NCBI GenBank assembly: GCA_016787135.1 | Contig: JAEUVK010000105.1 | Location: forward strand, 1 to 58,670 | Length of the DNA stretch: 58,670 nt | Direction: 5' to 3' | Origin: Chitinophagaceae bacterium | Lineage (GTDB): Bacteria; Bacteroidota; Bacteroidia; Chitinophagales; Chitinophagaceae | Shown here: piece after piece, positions 32,985-42,310 of the stretch | Numbering within the stretch: position 1 is the stretch's first letter | How the letters are laid out: every line of letters starts with the position of its first letter | Translations under genes and position numbers: made by a program | Notes under the pieces: model-generated | Databases searched by the model: none | Told to the model about the DNA's origin: nothing | Seen by the model: the letters and a program-made list of their open reading frames with translations, nothing else

Positions 32985-33455
32985 GTGAAGAATCCTGTAC
33001 TGTCCCTGATCCTGTTATTTATGCTGGTGTCTGGTACCCATTGTATCAAAGACAAGACCTGCACTCCCAAAACACCTTCCAGCGAAGCTGCCACTATACA
33101 AGCCTATGCCGGCCTGAACGGGATCGCGGCTGTTCCCCACTCCAGCGGACTTTATTACGAAATACTGGATGCAGGTACCGGGCCCGCTGCCACTACCACT
33201 TCAACTATTTTTATTACTTACACCGGCAAAATGCTGGACGGGACCGTCTTTGATCAGCAAAGCAATGCTGCTGCTACAGGATGGCCGCTCAATCAACTGA
33301 TAGAAGGCTGGAGAATAGGCATCCCTCTGATAAAGGAAGGCGGACATATCAGGCTGCTTATTCCTTCATCTATGGCCTATGGGTGTACCGGTTATGGAGG
33401 TATCCCCGGTGATGCCATATTAGATTTTGATATTACCCTTGTGGATGTTCAATAA
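32985..33455 (+). CDS. FKBP-type peptidyl-prolyl isomerase lipoprotein
   Basis: A 156-residue FKBP-type isomerase anchored as a lipoprotein (hydrophobic run 4-16, then GTHC at about Cys20). The FKBP domain covers about 45-156: HSSGLYYEILDAGTGPAATTTSTIFITYTGKMLDGTVFD, then the WRIGIPLIKEGGHIRLLIPSSMAYG active-site/loop segment and the final AILDFDITLVDV strand. It would assist folding of exported proteins at the membrane. Its start is a GTG at 32985. A strong terminator follows at 33477, so it is monocistronic or last in a unit with the 32582 gene. Confidence 0.9.
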   Translation: MKNPVLSLILLFMLVSGTHCIKDKTCTPKTPSSEAATIQAYAGLNGIAAVPHSSGLYYEILDAGTGPAATTTSTIFITYTGKMLDGTVFDQQSNAAATGWPLNQLIEGWRIGIPLIKEGGHIRLLIPSSMAYGCTGYGGIPGDAILDFDITLVDVQ

Positions 33456-33476
33456 GTAACCAATACTGCCTGCTGC

Positions 33477-33506
33477 GCCCCGGTTGAAACACCGGGGCTT
33501 TTTTAT
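33477..33506 (+). terminator. Intrinsic terminator after the FKBP gene
   Basis: GCCCCGGT (33477-33484) pairs perfectly with ACCGGGGC (33491-33498) around TGAAAC and is followed by TTTTTT. Confidence 0.85.
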
Positions 33507-33513
33507 TTAATTG

Positions 33514-33521
33514 TATTTTTG
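33514..33521 (+). promoter_or_regulatory. -7 promoter element for L-serine dehydratase
   Basis: TATTTTTG matches TAnnTTTG, 17 bases before the TTG start at 33539, between the upstream terminator and the gene. Confidence 0.5.
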
Positions 33522-33538
33522 ATATTAAACGATAAATT

Positions 33539-34966
33539 TTGACCTACGAGCCTATTTCAGCCTTTGATATCTTTAAAATTGGTATTGGCCCATCCAGTTC
33601 TCATACCCTCGGTCCCTGGCGGGCGGCACAACGTTTTACCAGGTCATTGACGGAAAGGAAGCTGTTGTATGAAGTTAAATCTGTAAAGGTTTTGCTGTAT
33701 GGCTCACTGGCCAAAACAGGAATAGGGCATGGAACAGATATGGCTGTTCAGCTGGGCCTTAGCGGGGATGACCCTGTAACCTTTGATGTGCATAATATCC
33801 ATTCCAAACTCAGTGATATTGCCTCCATGAAGGAAGTGTTGCTTGGGGGATTGCATGAAGTGGACTTTGATCCCCGGGAAGATATAGAGTTCTTGTTTTC
33901 AGAAACATTGCCTTTCCATCCTAATGCGCTGACATTTTTGGCCACGTTGAAAAATGGTGAATCCCTATCTGATACCTATTATTCTATTGGTGGTGGTTTT
34001 GTGGTCAAAGAAAACGAAGAGACAGGTAGCCGAAAGACAGCACAGCTCCCATTTCCCATCAATACGGCAGATGATATACTGCACTGGTGTATGAAGACAG
34101 GCCTGTCAATACACGAGATCGTTATGGAAAATGAGAATGCCTGGCGGCCTGAAGCAGAAACAAGGAAGGGGCTGTTGGATATCTGGGATGTCATGAAAGA
34201 ATGTGTTTACCGCGGCTGTCATGCCGAAGGAACCTTGCCCGGGGGATTAAGTGTAAGAAGAAGGGCTGCAGACCTCAATAAAAAATTACTCAGAGGGAGT
34301 ACTTATACAGATTTTCATTCATGGGCAGATACTATCCGGAGGGGTGGACATGATTTCAAATATATCCTCGACTGGGTCAGTTGTTTTGCCCTGGCGGTTA
34401 ATGAGGAGAATGCGTCGTTTGGCAGGGTAGTGACAGCGCCTACGAATGGAGCAGCCGGTGTGATACCGGCAGTACTGTTGTATTATGTAGTCTTTAATGA
34501 AGGCAATTCAGAAGAAAATATCACCCGGTATTTATTGACGGCGTCAGAGATCGGCAGTATTTTCAAGAAAGGAGCTACTATATCTGCGGCTATGGGGGGC
34601 TGCCAGGCAGAGATCGGTGTATCATCTTCTATGGCGGCAGCGGCATTGACAGAAGCGATGGGCGGCACACAACGGCAGGCATTGATGGCGGCTGAAATTG
34701 CGATGGAACATCATCTCGGTATGACCTGCGACCCGATCGGCGGGCTGGTACAGGTTCCCTGCATTGAAAGAAATACTATGGGTGCCATTAAAGCGATCAC
34801 TGCTTCTCAACTGGCGCTGCAAAGTTTGCCTGATTATGCCAAAGTATCTTTAGATGGCGTGATCAAGACCATGTGGGATACTGCTCTTGACATGAACAGT
34901 AAGTATAAAGAAACGGCTGACGGTGGCCTGGCAGTAAATGTGCCGTTGAGCTTGCCGGAGTGCTGA
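33539..34966 (+). CDS. sdaA: L-serine ammonia-lyase, iron-sulfur-dependent
   Basis: Deaminates L-serine to pyruvate using an oxygen-sensitive 4Fe-4S cluster. The 475-residue single-chain form has the beta domain at the N-terminus ([21 protein letters not shown], the serine-binding SSSHT) and the alpha domain at the C-terminus ([53 protein letters not shown]), where the conserved cysteines bind the cluster. The start is TTG at 33539: an in-frame TAA lies six bases upstream and no ATG is available, while the conserved sequence begins within ten codons. It has its own -7 element at 33514. The role is serine catabolism. Confidence 0.93.
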   Translation: MTYEPISAFDIFKIGIGPSSSHTLGPWRAAQRFTRSLTERKLLYEVKSVKVLLYGSLAKTGIGHGTDMAVQLGLSGDDPVTFDVHNIHSKLSDIASMKEVLLGGLHEVDFDPREDIEFLFSETLPFHPNALTFLATLKNGESLSDTYYSIGGGFVVKENEETGSRKTAQLPFPINTADDILHWCMKTGLSIHEIVMENENAWRPEAETRKGLLDIWDVMKECVYRGCHAEGTLPGGLSVRRRAADLNKKLLRGSTYTDFHSWADTIRRGGHDFKYILDWVSCFALAVNEENASFGRVVTAPTNGAAGVIPAVLLYYVVFNEGNSEENITRYLLTASEIGSIFKKGATISAAMGGCQAEIGVSSSMAAAALTEAMGGTQRQALMAAEIAMEHHLGMTCDPIGGLVQVPCIERNTMGAIKAITASQLALQSLPDYAKVSLDGVIKTMWDTALDMNSKYKETADGGLAVNVPLSLPEC

Positions 34967-34980
34967 TACAGGACATTAGT

Positions 34981-36132
34981 TCAGTTCAGCAATGGGTTCG
35001 TTTCGATCTCTTTGGTATCTATCTCGCTGTAATCCCTGATAACATTATACAATGTTCCTCTTTCCACAGGTTTTCTTTTTGCCTGCTTAATAAGCGTTAC
35101 CAGTTCCGCCGTGCTCATCGAGGGATTTTGTTCTTCAGAGCCAGCCATAGAATAGATCTTTGTGGTGTCATCTATTGTTCCGTCAATATCATTTACCCCG
35201 AATGATAAGGTCAGTTGCGCATTTTGCCGTCCCAGCATCGGCCAATAAGCTTTGATGTGTGGGAAATTATCTAAATATATCCGGCTGACAGCATACATCT
35301 TCATGTCTTCAGCTACACTGACCTCCGGAACATTACTCATGTCGTTATCCTTATTCCGGAATTTTAGCGGGATGAATGTATTGAAGCCGCCGGTTTTGTC
35401 CTGCAGTTCTCTCAGCCGCCGCATATGATCGATACGGTGATGGTATTTTTCAATATGGCCATAGAGTAGGGTGGCATTGGAGTGCATACCAAGCCGGTGT
35501 GCCGTTTCATGTATGTGCAGCCATCCGTCAGCATCTACTTTATCAGCGCATATCTGTTGTCGTATTTCTGTATCAAATACCTCAGCGCCACCGCCCGGCA
35601 AGGAGTCCAGTCCGGCTTCTTTTAAATACTTCATTCCATCCTCCATACTCATTTTTGCCTTACGGAACATGTAATCAAGTTCTACAGCGGTGAAACCTTT
35701 TATGTGTAATTCAGGTCTGTGCGCTTTTATCTTTTTCAGCAGTTCTGCAAAGAACTCCAGGTTCATCTTAGGATGAACACCGCCTACGATATGTACTTCG
35801 GTCACTGGTTTGCCATCATAACTCTTTACAATGTTCATCATCTGGTCCAGGCTGAGTTCCCAGCCTTCATCACGATGGGCATACAGGCGGCTATAGGAAC
35901 AGAAATTGCAGCTGAAGACACATACATTGGTGGGCTCGATATGAAAGTTGCGGTTGAAGTAGGTGATATCCCCATGCTTGCGTTCCCTTAAAAGATTGGC
36001 CAGACTGCCAACAAAACCAGGACTCCCTTTTTCAAATAGCAGCAAAGCATCTTCATCAGTAATACGGGCGCCGGCTATTATTTTATCGCTGATATCTTTC
36101 AGTTCACGGGACAAATTACCTGTAGGGATCAT
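34981..36132 (-). CDS. mqnE: Aminofutalosine synthase, radical SAM
   Basis: MqnE joins the MqnA product 3-enolpyruvylbenzoate to SAM's adenosyl group to form aminodeoxyfutalosine in menaquinone synthesis. The 383-residue radical SAM enzyme has the C-x3-C-x2-C cluster motif at Cys71, Cys75 and Cys78 (CVFSCNFC). Further marks are VHIVGGVHPKMNLEFF, GGGAEVFDTEIRQQIC and SNATLLYGHIE; these and the FIPLKFRNKDNDM segment separate it from MqnC, the related later enzyme. Its own promoter (TACCTTTG at 36151-36158) precedes it and the terminator of the protease gene insulates it. It is convergent with sdaA and unlinked to mqnA. Confidence 0.9.
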   Translation of the reverse strand: MIPTGNLSRELKDISDKIIAGARITDEDALLLFEKGSPGFVGSLANLLRERKHGDITYFNRNFHIEPTNVCVFSCNFCSYSRLYAHRDEGWELSLDQMMNIVKSYDGKPVTEVHIVGGVHPKMNLEFFAELLKKIKAHRPELHIKGFTAVELDYMFRKAKMSMEDGMKYLKEAGLDSLPGGGAEVFDTEIRQQICADKVDADGWLHIHETAHRLGMHSNATLLYGHIEKYHHRIDHMRRLRELQDKTGGFNTFIPLKFRNKDNDMSNVPEVSVAEDMKMYAVSRIYLDNFPHIKAYWPMLGRQNAQLTLSFGVNDIDGTIDDTTKIYSMAGSEEQNPSMSTAELVTLIKQAKRKPVERGTLYNVIRDYSEIDTKEIETNPLLN

Positions 36133-36150
36133 ATCTCATAATTCAGGCAG

Positions 36151-36158
36151 CAAAGGTA
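36151..36158 (-). promoter_or_regulatory. -7 promoter element for mqnE
   Basis: TACCTTTG on the minus strand matches TAnnTTTG, 19 bases before the mqnE ATG. The same eight bases serve the mqnA promoter. Confidence 0.55.
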
Positions 36159-36170
36159 CAGTAATGTAAA

Positions 36171-36203
36171 TAAAAAAGCCTTCCGTGATTAACGGAAGGC
36201 TTT
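36171..36203 (-). terminator. Terminator of the metalloprotease gene
   Basis: A 12-bp perfect stem (AAAGCCTTCCGT, 36175-36186, with 36192-36203) around GATTA. On the minus strand the stem runs into a T-rich tract (TTTTTTATTT) just after the 36228 stop. Confidence 0.85.
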
Positions 36204-36227
36204 GTGTAAGATCAGTTAGCTGTATGA

Positions 36228-39200
36228 TTAATTCGATTTCATGATCCTGATCTGCTGATCCTTGCTCTTGTCTGAGTAACCAAGGTTCACAATATAGAAA
36301 CCTGCAGATTTGCCGGTCAGATCAACCGTGATCACATTGGACGCACCACCGCTGCCGAACGTTTTGTTCCATACAAGCTGGCCGGCACTGTTGTAAACGG
36401 TCACATAACGAAGATCTGTCGGCGCCTGCACATACCAAAGGTTGAACTGCTCAGTGAAAGGACTTGGTGTAATGATGAAGCCTTCTGTTTTCAGCCTTGC
36501 CGGCAATGTGCGGGTCGAAAGGTTCACATTATCAATGAACACGTTGTTCTGGTTGTTGGTCGAGTTCCTGAATACGACCTGCAATGGCCCGTTCGGAGCG
36601 TAAGCTGTCAGGTCAATGGTCTCCTTTCTCCACAGGTAATAAGCATTAGGTGCGTATTCTGTAGCGACAGGTGTATTGTCGTAGATCGTCTGTAAAGCAG
36701 TGCCCCACTTTTTGTAAACAGATGTAAATGTGTTACCACAATCTTTGGTCACCAGTACTTCAAGCGTATCCATCGGAACCGTTCCGGTTGCGGCTACCTT
36801 AGTAGCAGCTGAAAGGTCAAAGGAGAGTTTTACAGAGTCAACACCGGTAAAGCTGAGTACCGGTGTGTACATCGCATCTCTCTGGCCATTGAACAGGTAC
36901 CCGAAGTTCCTCATATAAGCAGAACCTGTGCTGTTAAAGCCGGTCGCTGCTTTTTGCCATGTAGTAGATGCATCCGGGTTGCTGATGGCCCATCCGGTCG
37001 GAATGAAAGTGCCTCCTTCGAAGCCTTCTACCAGGGGAGCGGCAATTGTGGATACTGAGTAAACTGTTCTGACCAATGTATCATTGACGCGGTATTGGTC
37101 GCCGGTACCGCCAGCAGTAACCGGGTCAATAGTGTAAGCAGTAATAGTATTGGCGCCGGTTACCAGAGTCCGTGCAGTCAGTGCTACGGTTGCGGTAGCA
37201 TTCGGAACAAGATTTACACCTGTAACTGTCGTGGTATCAGGTGTACCCGTTCCAATCCTATAAACAACTTTATATGCTGTTACTGCTTCAGTTCCCTTGT
37301 TGCGTATTGTCGCAGATGGTGTATAGGCAGTGGTACATTGGATATCCGGTGTTACGGCAGTCACTTCCAGATCTCTCTTGAATACGGGAGCGATATTGAT
37401 ATTATCAATGAAGATATTATTACCCCAATCATTCCTGTTTTCAAACTGCACAATGAGACTTCCTCCGGTGAAAGTGTTATTCAGGCTGATCGTTTCAGTT
37501 CTCCATTGTGCGTCTGTCGGATCCCTGAAGTCTTCATCGCTGGATCCGGCGGTCGCTAAAGTCGTACCTGATTTGCTGTAAACGCTGGTGAAAGTGGCAC
37601 CACAGTCAGTAGATACCAATACCCTTAACCTGTCGAGTGAGCCAGGATAGTTCTTATGTGCTACATCAAAAGAGATATTGACTGATTCAGCATTGGCGGT
37701 ATTTACCGGTGGTGCTGCCAGAATATCCAGTTGGCCAATGGTATTGTTGTTGTAATTATCGATAAAGGCAGAATAGCTGCTGGTCTTACCTGGTGTTGTT
37801 CTTACCCATGTTACGTTAGCATTGGGGTTTTGCAATGTCCAGTTAGCCGGGGCAAAAGTGGCACCTTCAAAGCCCTGTACAACGTTCGGGAACGTAGTCG
37901 TAGCTATTGTGAATGTCCTTGTCAGCGTATCATTGGCTTTGCTGGCATCCAATGTGCCGGAAGCTGTCAGTGGATCTGCAACAAAGAACTTAATGGTATG
38001 CGAACCTGCTGATGGGGTGATAGCAGCGAATGTAGCAGTAGAGGTAGCTGTAGGCGCCAGAACACTGTTCACAGCCTGGATCACCGGTGTACCGCCATCC
38101 AGTATATAACCAACTTTAAAGGAGTTCACATTTTCGTTGCTGCTGTTTCTTACAGTGAATGACGGCGCAAAGCTGGCACACTCATACGTATTGGGGCGGG
38201 TAATGCTGTTGGCTACCATATCCACGAACGGAGGATTGCCAATATTGATATTGTCGAGCCAGATCCTGTTACCAAAACCGGCTTTACTTCTGAATACGAC
38301 GAATAACTGGGTGCCAAGATCAGATGCTGCCAGGTTGATGGTCTCTGTCCTCCATTCACCGCTGTTGGCAGGGGTGAAGGCTGAGGCAGTGGTGAAACCA
38401 GGCTTGGTTGCCAGTGTTGAACCACCTTTCTTGTAAACCTGTGTATAAGTAGCGCCGCAATCTTTTGAAATAAGCACGATTAGTGTATCGCTGAATGCTG
38501 CAGAGAACGGTGAATAAGCCACATCAAATTTGATCTGTGCTGCTGTCAGTCCTGTTGTATTGATGACAGGAGAACGGATGTCATCAAATTTACCTGCCCC
38601 GTCAAAATCATAGTGATTGATCACCGCAGATGTTACATTAGATGTACTGCTTGGGGGGGCTCCTGCTGGTGTAGCTAATTGCCATATCGGGGGCACACCA
38701 TTCGATTCGATCGTCCAGGGAGCTATAGACGGATTATCAAAATTCTGTGAAACAGGGATGCTGCCCGGGGCGGCAATGTTCACATTGACGCTGAGCGTAT
38801 CATTTGATGTCACCGGGTCTGCAATACCGTTAGGATCGCTGGTGAATAATTTCAATGTGTTGGCGCCAGTAGTCAATGTAACGGAAGGCACAGCCACAAC
38901 TGTAGTCTGACCGGAAGCAAGGCTGAGTCCGGTGATGGTATTGGTAACGGCAGGCCCGGTTCCGATCCTGGCGCCTACTGTTACAGATGTCATCGTGTTC
39001 AAACCATTATTGGTGATCCGGATCCTTGGTGTAAGTGTACCGGGACATATAGGATTGCCATAAGTGATTACACTGCAGCTTGGTCCTACTTCACTTCCGC
39101 CAGGATTGATAACTGCAACAGGAGCTGCGTCCAGGTTTGGACCGCTGGCGGGAGGTAAACAACCGGGCGAGGTCAGGTAACCTGTACGGCAGTTAGCTAC

Positions 39201-40271
39201 TACCCATTCCATACGGGCGGCCTGTTTGATGGTAAACATAGAATAGCAGGCATCGTCTGTGTAATCCATATAATTCTGGTATTGGAAACCGGGGCTGGAA
39301 GCCGAACATGCATCTGTCCTGGTTCCGCTCGGGCAACCTCCTGTAGCACCTGCCTGGTTAGGGGTATCCCCGATGGCCTGGTCGCTGGCCCCACCAGCTA
39401 AAGTAGCATCGGTGATTACGCATGTGCCCGGCAAATTGCGGAAGTCTGAACTGGTACAGGCAGAACCATCATCACCCCAAATATGGTATAATCCAAAATA
39501 GTGACCTGCTTCATGGGAAAGTGTACGACCCATATTGAAACTGGGGTCAACGTAGCAGGGATTGTTTGAGGTGCCTACTACATCGGTTACCACACCTTGC
39601 TGCGAAGCAGTAGAAGTTCCGGGGAAAGTAGCATAGCCTAAAAGACCACCACCGGTTCCTACCCACACATTGAAGTATTGGTTAAAATCCCATGCATCAA
39701 GACCACCAGAGGCCGTTACTTTGATGGGATCTGTGGACCCGGCAGTATATGCGGTTGAACTGCTTCTTCTTTCAATACCATTTGTTGGAAGACCTGAAGG
39801 GGTTCTTTGTGCCAGACAAAAACGAAGCTGGCTATGCCCTCTTACAGGGTAAAACAAGGTTCCGTTGGTACTGTCAGGGTTAAGTCCTGAATAGTCAAGG
39901 TTCAGGCGATCTACCTGTGCCTGTATGTCCGCATCGGTTACGATATAGGGGTTCGGTAATACAATGTGAAATACGATAGGGATAGTTACGATCGCATTCA
40001 GCCTGTTACCTGTGCCTCCCTGCTGAGAACCCCTGTTTTGCTCCAATTGCTGAAGCAACATCTCATTGGCCTGTTTCAGGCTGGGGTTAGTGCGATAGAC
40101 ATCTTCGAGGTGCGTCATCGTACCGCACCTGTGATCATCAGGCCGTTTTTTTTCACGGGCTCCTGAAGCTGTCTCCTGCAGCTGGGATAGCGTGGTCGAT
40201 TGCTGCTGTGCAAGAACGGAAAAACTAAAAAATAATAAAACCGTTAATGGCAGAAAAGTAGATTTTTTCAA
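36228..40271 (-). CDS. T9SS-exported M43 metalloprotease with three adhesin-like modules
   Basis: A 1347-residue secreted protease. A signal peptide (1-21, ending VLAQ) leads into a prosequence and an M43 (cytophagalysin/pappalysin) catalytic domain of about residues 90-370: zinc motif HEAGHYFGLYH at 253-263 and a Met-turn in NYMDYTDDACYSM. CARDB/Ig-like domains then alternate with three copies of a jelly-roll module that starts with F-x-W-x-x-x-x (APWTIESNG, PANWTLQNP, PTGWAISNP) and ends with VFRSKAGFGNRIWLDNINI, VQFENRNDWGNNIFIDNINI and VVFRNSTNNQNNVFIDNVNL. The last 90 residues are a T9SS type A sorting domain (VTVYNSAGQLVWNK, SAGFYIVNLGYSDK). It is monocistronic, ended by a strong terminator. 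Probably digests external proteins. Confidence 0.93.
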   Translation of the reverse strand: MKKSTFLPLTVLLFFSFSVLAQQQSTTLSQLQETASGAREKKRPDDHRCGTMTHLEDVYRTNPSLKQANEMLLQQLEQNRGSQQGGTGNRLNAIVTIPIVFHIVLPNPYIVTDADIQAQVDRLNLDYSGLNPDSTNGTLFYPVRGHSQLRFCLAQRTPSGLPTNGIERRSSSTAYTAGSTDPIKVTASGGLDAWDFNQYFNVWVGTGGGLLGYATFPGTSTASQQGVVTDVVGTSNNPCYVDPSFNMGRTLSHEAGHYFGLYHIWGDDGSACTSSDFRNLPGTCVITDATLAGGASDQAIGDTPNQAGATGGCPSGTRTDACSASSPGFQYQNYMDYTDDACYSMFTIKQAARMEWVVANCRTGYLTSPGCLPPASGPNLDAAPVAVINPGGSEVGPSCSVITYGNPICPGTLTPRIRITNNGLNTMTSVTVGARIGTGPAVTNTITGLSLASGQTTVVAVPSVTLTTGANTLKLFTSDPNGIADPVTSNDTLSVNVNIAAPGSIPVSQNFDNPSIAPWTIESNGVPPIWQLATPAGAPPSSTSNVTSAVINHYDFDGAGKFDDIRSPVINTTGLTAAQIKFDVAYSPFSAAFSDTLIVLISKDCGATYTQVYKKGGSTLATKPGFTTASAFTPANSGEWRTETINLAASDLGTQLFVVFRSKAGFGNRIWLDNINIGNPPFVDMVANSITRPNTYECASFAPSFTVRNSSNENVNSFKVGYILDGGTPVIQAVNSVLAPTATSTATFAAITPSAGSHTIKFFVADPLTASGTLDASKANDTLTRTFTIATTTFPNVVQGFEGATFAPANWTLQNPNANVTWVRTTPGKTSSYSAFIDNYNNNTIGQLDILAAPPVNTANAESVNISFDVAHKNYPGSLDRLRVLVSTDCGATFTSVYSKSGTTLATAGSSDEDFRDPTDAQWRTETISLNNTFTGGSLIVQFENRNDWGNNIFIDNINIAPVFKRDLEVTAVTPDIQCTTAYTPSATIRNKGTEAVTAYKVVYRIGTGTPDTTTVTGVNLVPNATATVALTARTLVTGANTITAYTIDPVTAGGTGDQYRVNDTLVRTVYSVSTIAAPLVEGFEGGTFIPTGWAISNPDASTTWQKAATGFNSTGSAYMRNFGYLFNGQRDAMYTPVLSFTGVDSVKLSFDLSAATKVAATGTVPMDTLEVLVTKDCGNTFTSVYKKWGTALQTIYDNTPVATEYAPNAYYLWRKETIDLTAYAPNGPLQVVFRNSTNNQNNVFIDNVNLSTRTLPARLKTEGFIITPSPFTEQFNLWYVQAPTDLRYVTVYNSAGQLVWNKTFGSGGASNVITVDLTGKSAGFYIVNLGYSDKSKDQQIRIMKSN

Positions 40272-40520
40272 AGCAGTATAGTTTTAGTTTAATAATGGAA
40301 GTTTATTCGTCCGAAAGCGGCTACAATTATACAGAATAATACAAACACTTAGAAAAAAATCTTCGGTAGTACTGACCGGCCGTTACTTTCTTATTTTCAA
40401 TCAGTTTTCTGGTTAATCAGGTTGCTGCAAAGGCTATTTATATGTCGAAAAATTAGTAACTGAAAATACCTATCTTCCGGTCTTGATTCAATCACTTCTT
40501 TCATTCCAAAACTCCTGCTG

Positions 40521-41780
40521 ATGAATATCAAGTCAAGGCTGACCATTCTTAGTTTTCTGCAATTTTTTGTCTGGGGTGCATGGCTGATCACGATCGGAAC
40601 GTATTGTCTCAATGCTAAAGGGTGGAGCTTTCCCGAATTTGGAGCGATATTTTCTACATTGGCTATTTCTTCCATTTTCATGCCTCCGCTGACCGGCATT
40701 ATTGCCGACAGGTGGGTAAACGCAGAACGTTTATATGGCCTTTTACATATCCTGTATGGTGTCGTATTGTTTTACGTGCCGCAGGTCAATGATCCGGATA
40801 CCTTGTACTATGTTATCCTCGCGGCAATGATCTGTTACATGCCAACCATTTCTTTGTCTAACTCTATTTCATACACGATCCTGAAGAACAATCATTATGA
40901 TGTGATAAAAGCATTTCCACCCATCAGGGTTTTTGGAACTATCGGATTTATAGCGGCTTTGTGGACCACCAATCTGTCAGGCAGCAAAGCCAATTCTAAC
41001 CAGTTCCTGATCGGGGCAGTGGCGGCGATATTATTAGGCTTGTATGCATTTACACTTCCCAAATGCCCGCCACCCAAAGCCATTTCCAGGAATGCTTCCA
41101 TTATTGAGCAACTGGGATTGAGCGCATTCAAATTATTTGCGAAATACAAAATGGCTTTGTTCTTCCTTTTTTCCATGTTACTGGGCGCAGCATTACAACT
41201 GACCAATATGTATGGAGATTCCTTTATTACTGGTTTTGAAAGACAACCTCAGTATGCTGATTCTTATGTTGTAAAGTATTCTACAGTGATTCTTTCTATT
41301 TCACAGATATCTGAAACAGTATTTATACTGACCATCCCGTTCTTTTTGAAACGATTCGGAATTAAGAAAGTGATGCTGTTTTCCATGCTGGCATGGGTGC
41401 TTCGTTTTGGATTGTTTGCCTATGGCGATCCTTCGTTGTTCGGCACCTCCCTGATCATTCTTTCCTGTATCGTTTACGGGATGGCGTTTGACTTTTTCAA
41501 TATCTCGGGGTCTTTATTTATCGAGACCAATACAGATTCCGGCATACGGGCCAGTGCACAAGGCCTGTTCATGATGATGACAAACGGAATTGGGGCCTGG
41601 ATGGGAAGTACGATCAGCGGGTATGTCATCGGAAAATATTTTATACTTCCAAATGGCGATAGTGACTGGCATGGTATCTGGCTTTGCTTCGCCATTTATG
41701 CATTGGTCGTCGCTGTGTTCTTTACGATACTATTCAAACATAAACACGATCCAAAAGCAGTTGAAGCAGTTCAACATTAA
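40521..41780 (+). CDS. Nucleoside permease, NHS family (NupG/XapB-like)
   Basis: A 419-residue MFS transporter of the nucleoside:H+ symporter family. MNIKSRLTILSFLQFFVWGAWLITIGTY is the family's first helix with the FxxWGxW motif. ISSIFMPPLTGIIADRW is the loop 2-3 signature, IPFFLKRFGIKKVMLFSMLAWVLRFGLFAYG lies in the second half, and ISGSLFIETNTDSGIRASAQGLFMMMTNGIG is near the end. Twelve helices are expected. It would import purine and pyrimidine nucleosides. It is monocistronic with a strong terminator and lies about 250 bases from the protease gene, on the opposite strand. Family membership is firm; exact substrates are not. Confidence 0.9.
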   Translation: MNIKSRLTILSFLQFFVWGAWLITIGTYCLNAKGWSFPEFGAIFSTLAISSIFMPPLTGIIADRWVNAERLYGLLHILYGVVLFYVPQVNDPDTLYYVILAAMICYMPTISLSNSISYTILKNNHYDVIKAFPPIRVFGTIGFIAALWTTNLSGSKANSNQFLIGAVAAILLGLYAFTLPKCPPPKAISRNASIIEQLGLSAFKLFAKYKMALFFLFSMLLGAALQLTNMYGDSFITGFERQPQYADSYVVKYSTVILSISQISETVFILTIPFFLKRFGIKKVMLFSMLAWVLRFGLFAYGDPSLFGTSLIILSCIVYGMAFDFFNISGSLFIETNTDSGIRASAQGLFMMMTNGIGAWMGSTISGYVIGKYFILPNGDSDWHGIWLCFAIYALVVAVFFTILFKHKHDPKAVEAVQH

Positions 41781-41797
41781 CCACTCTCTAAAAAACT

Positions 41798-41826
41798 AAA
41801 ACCCCGTTCACCGAACGGGGTTTATA
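41798..41826. terminator. Bidirectional terminator between nupG-like gene and trxA
   Basis: AAACCCCGTTC (41799-41809) pairs with GAACGGGGTTT (41813-41823) around ACC. A-rich and T-rich flanks serve both converging genes. Confidence 0.85.
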
Positions 41827-41848
41827 ATTTTCCGATAAAGCGGATTAT

Positions 41849-42166
41849 TTATATATGCGCTTCGATCTTTTTTACAAAGTTGTTTTTTGGCTGTGCGCCT
41901 ACTAATTTGTCAACTACCTGGCCGTTTTTGATGAAAAGGATTGCGGGGATAGAAGTGATGCCATAGTTCATAGATACCTGCGGGTTGTTGTCCACGTTTA
42001 CTTTACCCACGTTCACTTTACCATCATATTCTTTGGAGAGTTCTTCAATAACCGGCCCGATTGCCCGGCAGGGACCACACCATTCTGCCCAGAAATCCAC
42101 TACGGTCAGTTTATCAGAAGCCAGCACATCAGTCTGGAAATTGGAATCATTGAATTCTTTTGCCAT
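41849..42166 (-). CDS. trxA: Thioredoxin
   Basis: A 105-residue cytoplasmic thioredoxin, normal length. The active site is WCGPC with Cys30 and Cys33, preceded by TVVDFWAEW. The cis-Pro loop [13 protein letters not shown] and the KVNVDNNPQ strand are all typical. It reduces disulfides in ribonucleotide reductase, MsrA and others; msrA is elsewhere in this window. It has its own promoter and shares a terminator with the convergent permease gene. Confidence 0.96.
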   Translation of the reverse strand: MAKEFNDSNFQTDVLASDKLTVVDFWAEWCGPCRAIGPVIEELSKEYDGKVNVGKVNVDNNPQVSMNYGITSIPAILFIKNGQVVDKLVGAQPKNNFVKKIEAHI

Positions 42167-42204
42167 TGTATAGATTTTTATTTTTTTTAGTTATCAAAAG
42201 ACTG

Positions 42205-42212
42205 CAAATTTA
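42205..42212 (-). promoter_or_regulatory. -7 promoter element for trxA
   Basis: TAAATTTG on the minus strand matches TAnnTTTG, 39-46 bases before the trxA ATG. Confidence 0.5.
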
Positions 42213-42310
42213 AGCCCATGACTAATAACAGGCAAAGCTGGCAGAAAGTTGTGTAAAACTTGTCATTCTTTTCTGTCGGTCAACCGACATAACTGCTATA
42301 AAGGCACTGC

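Noticed and set aside
37095..37559. Plus-strand open frame of about 154 codons inside the protease
   Set aside because: It lies fully antisense to the T9SS metalloprotease, whose domains and sorting signal are clear. Its composition is that expected of the complement of a coding frame, and it has no family features.
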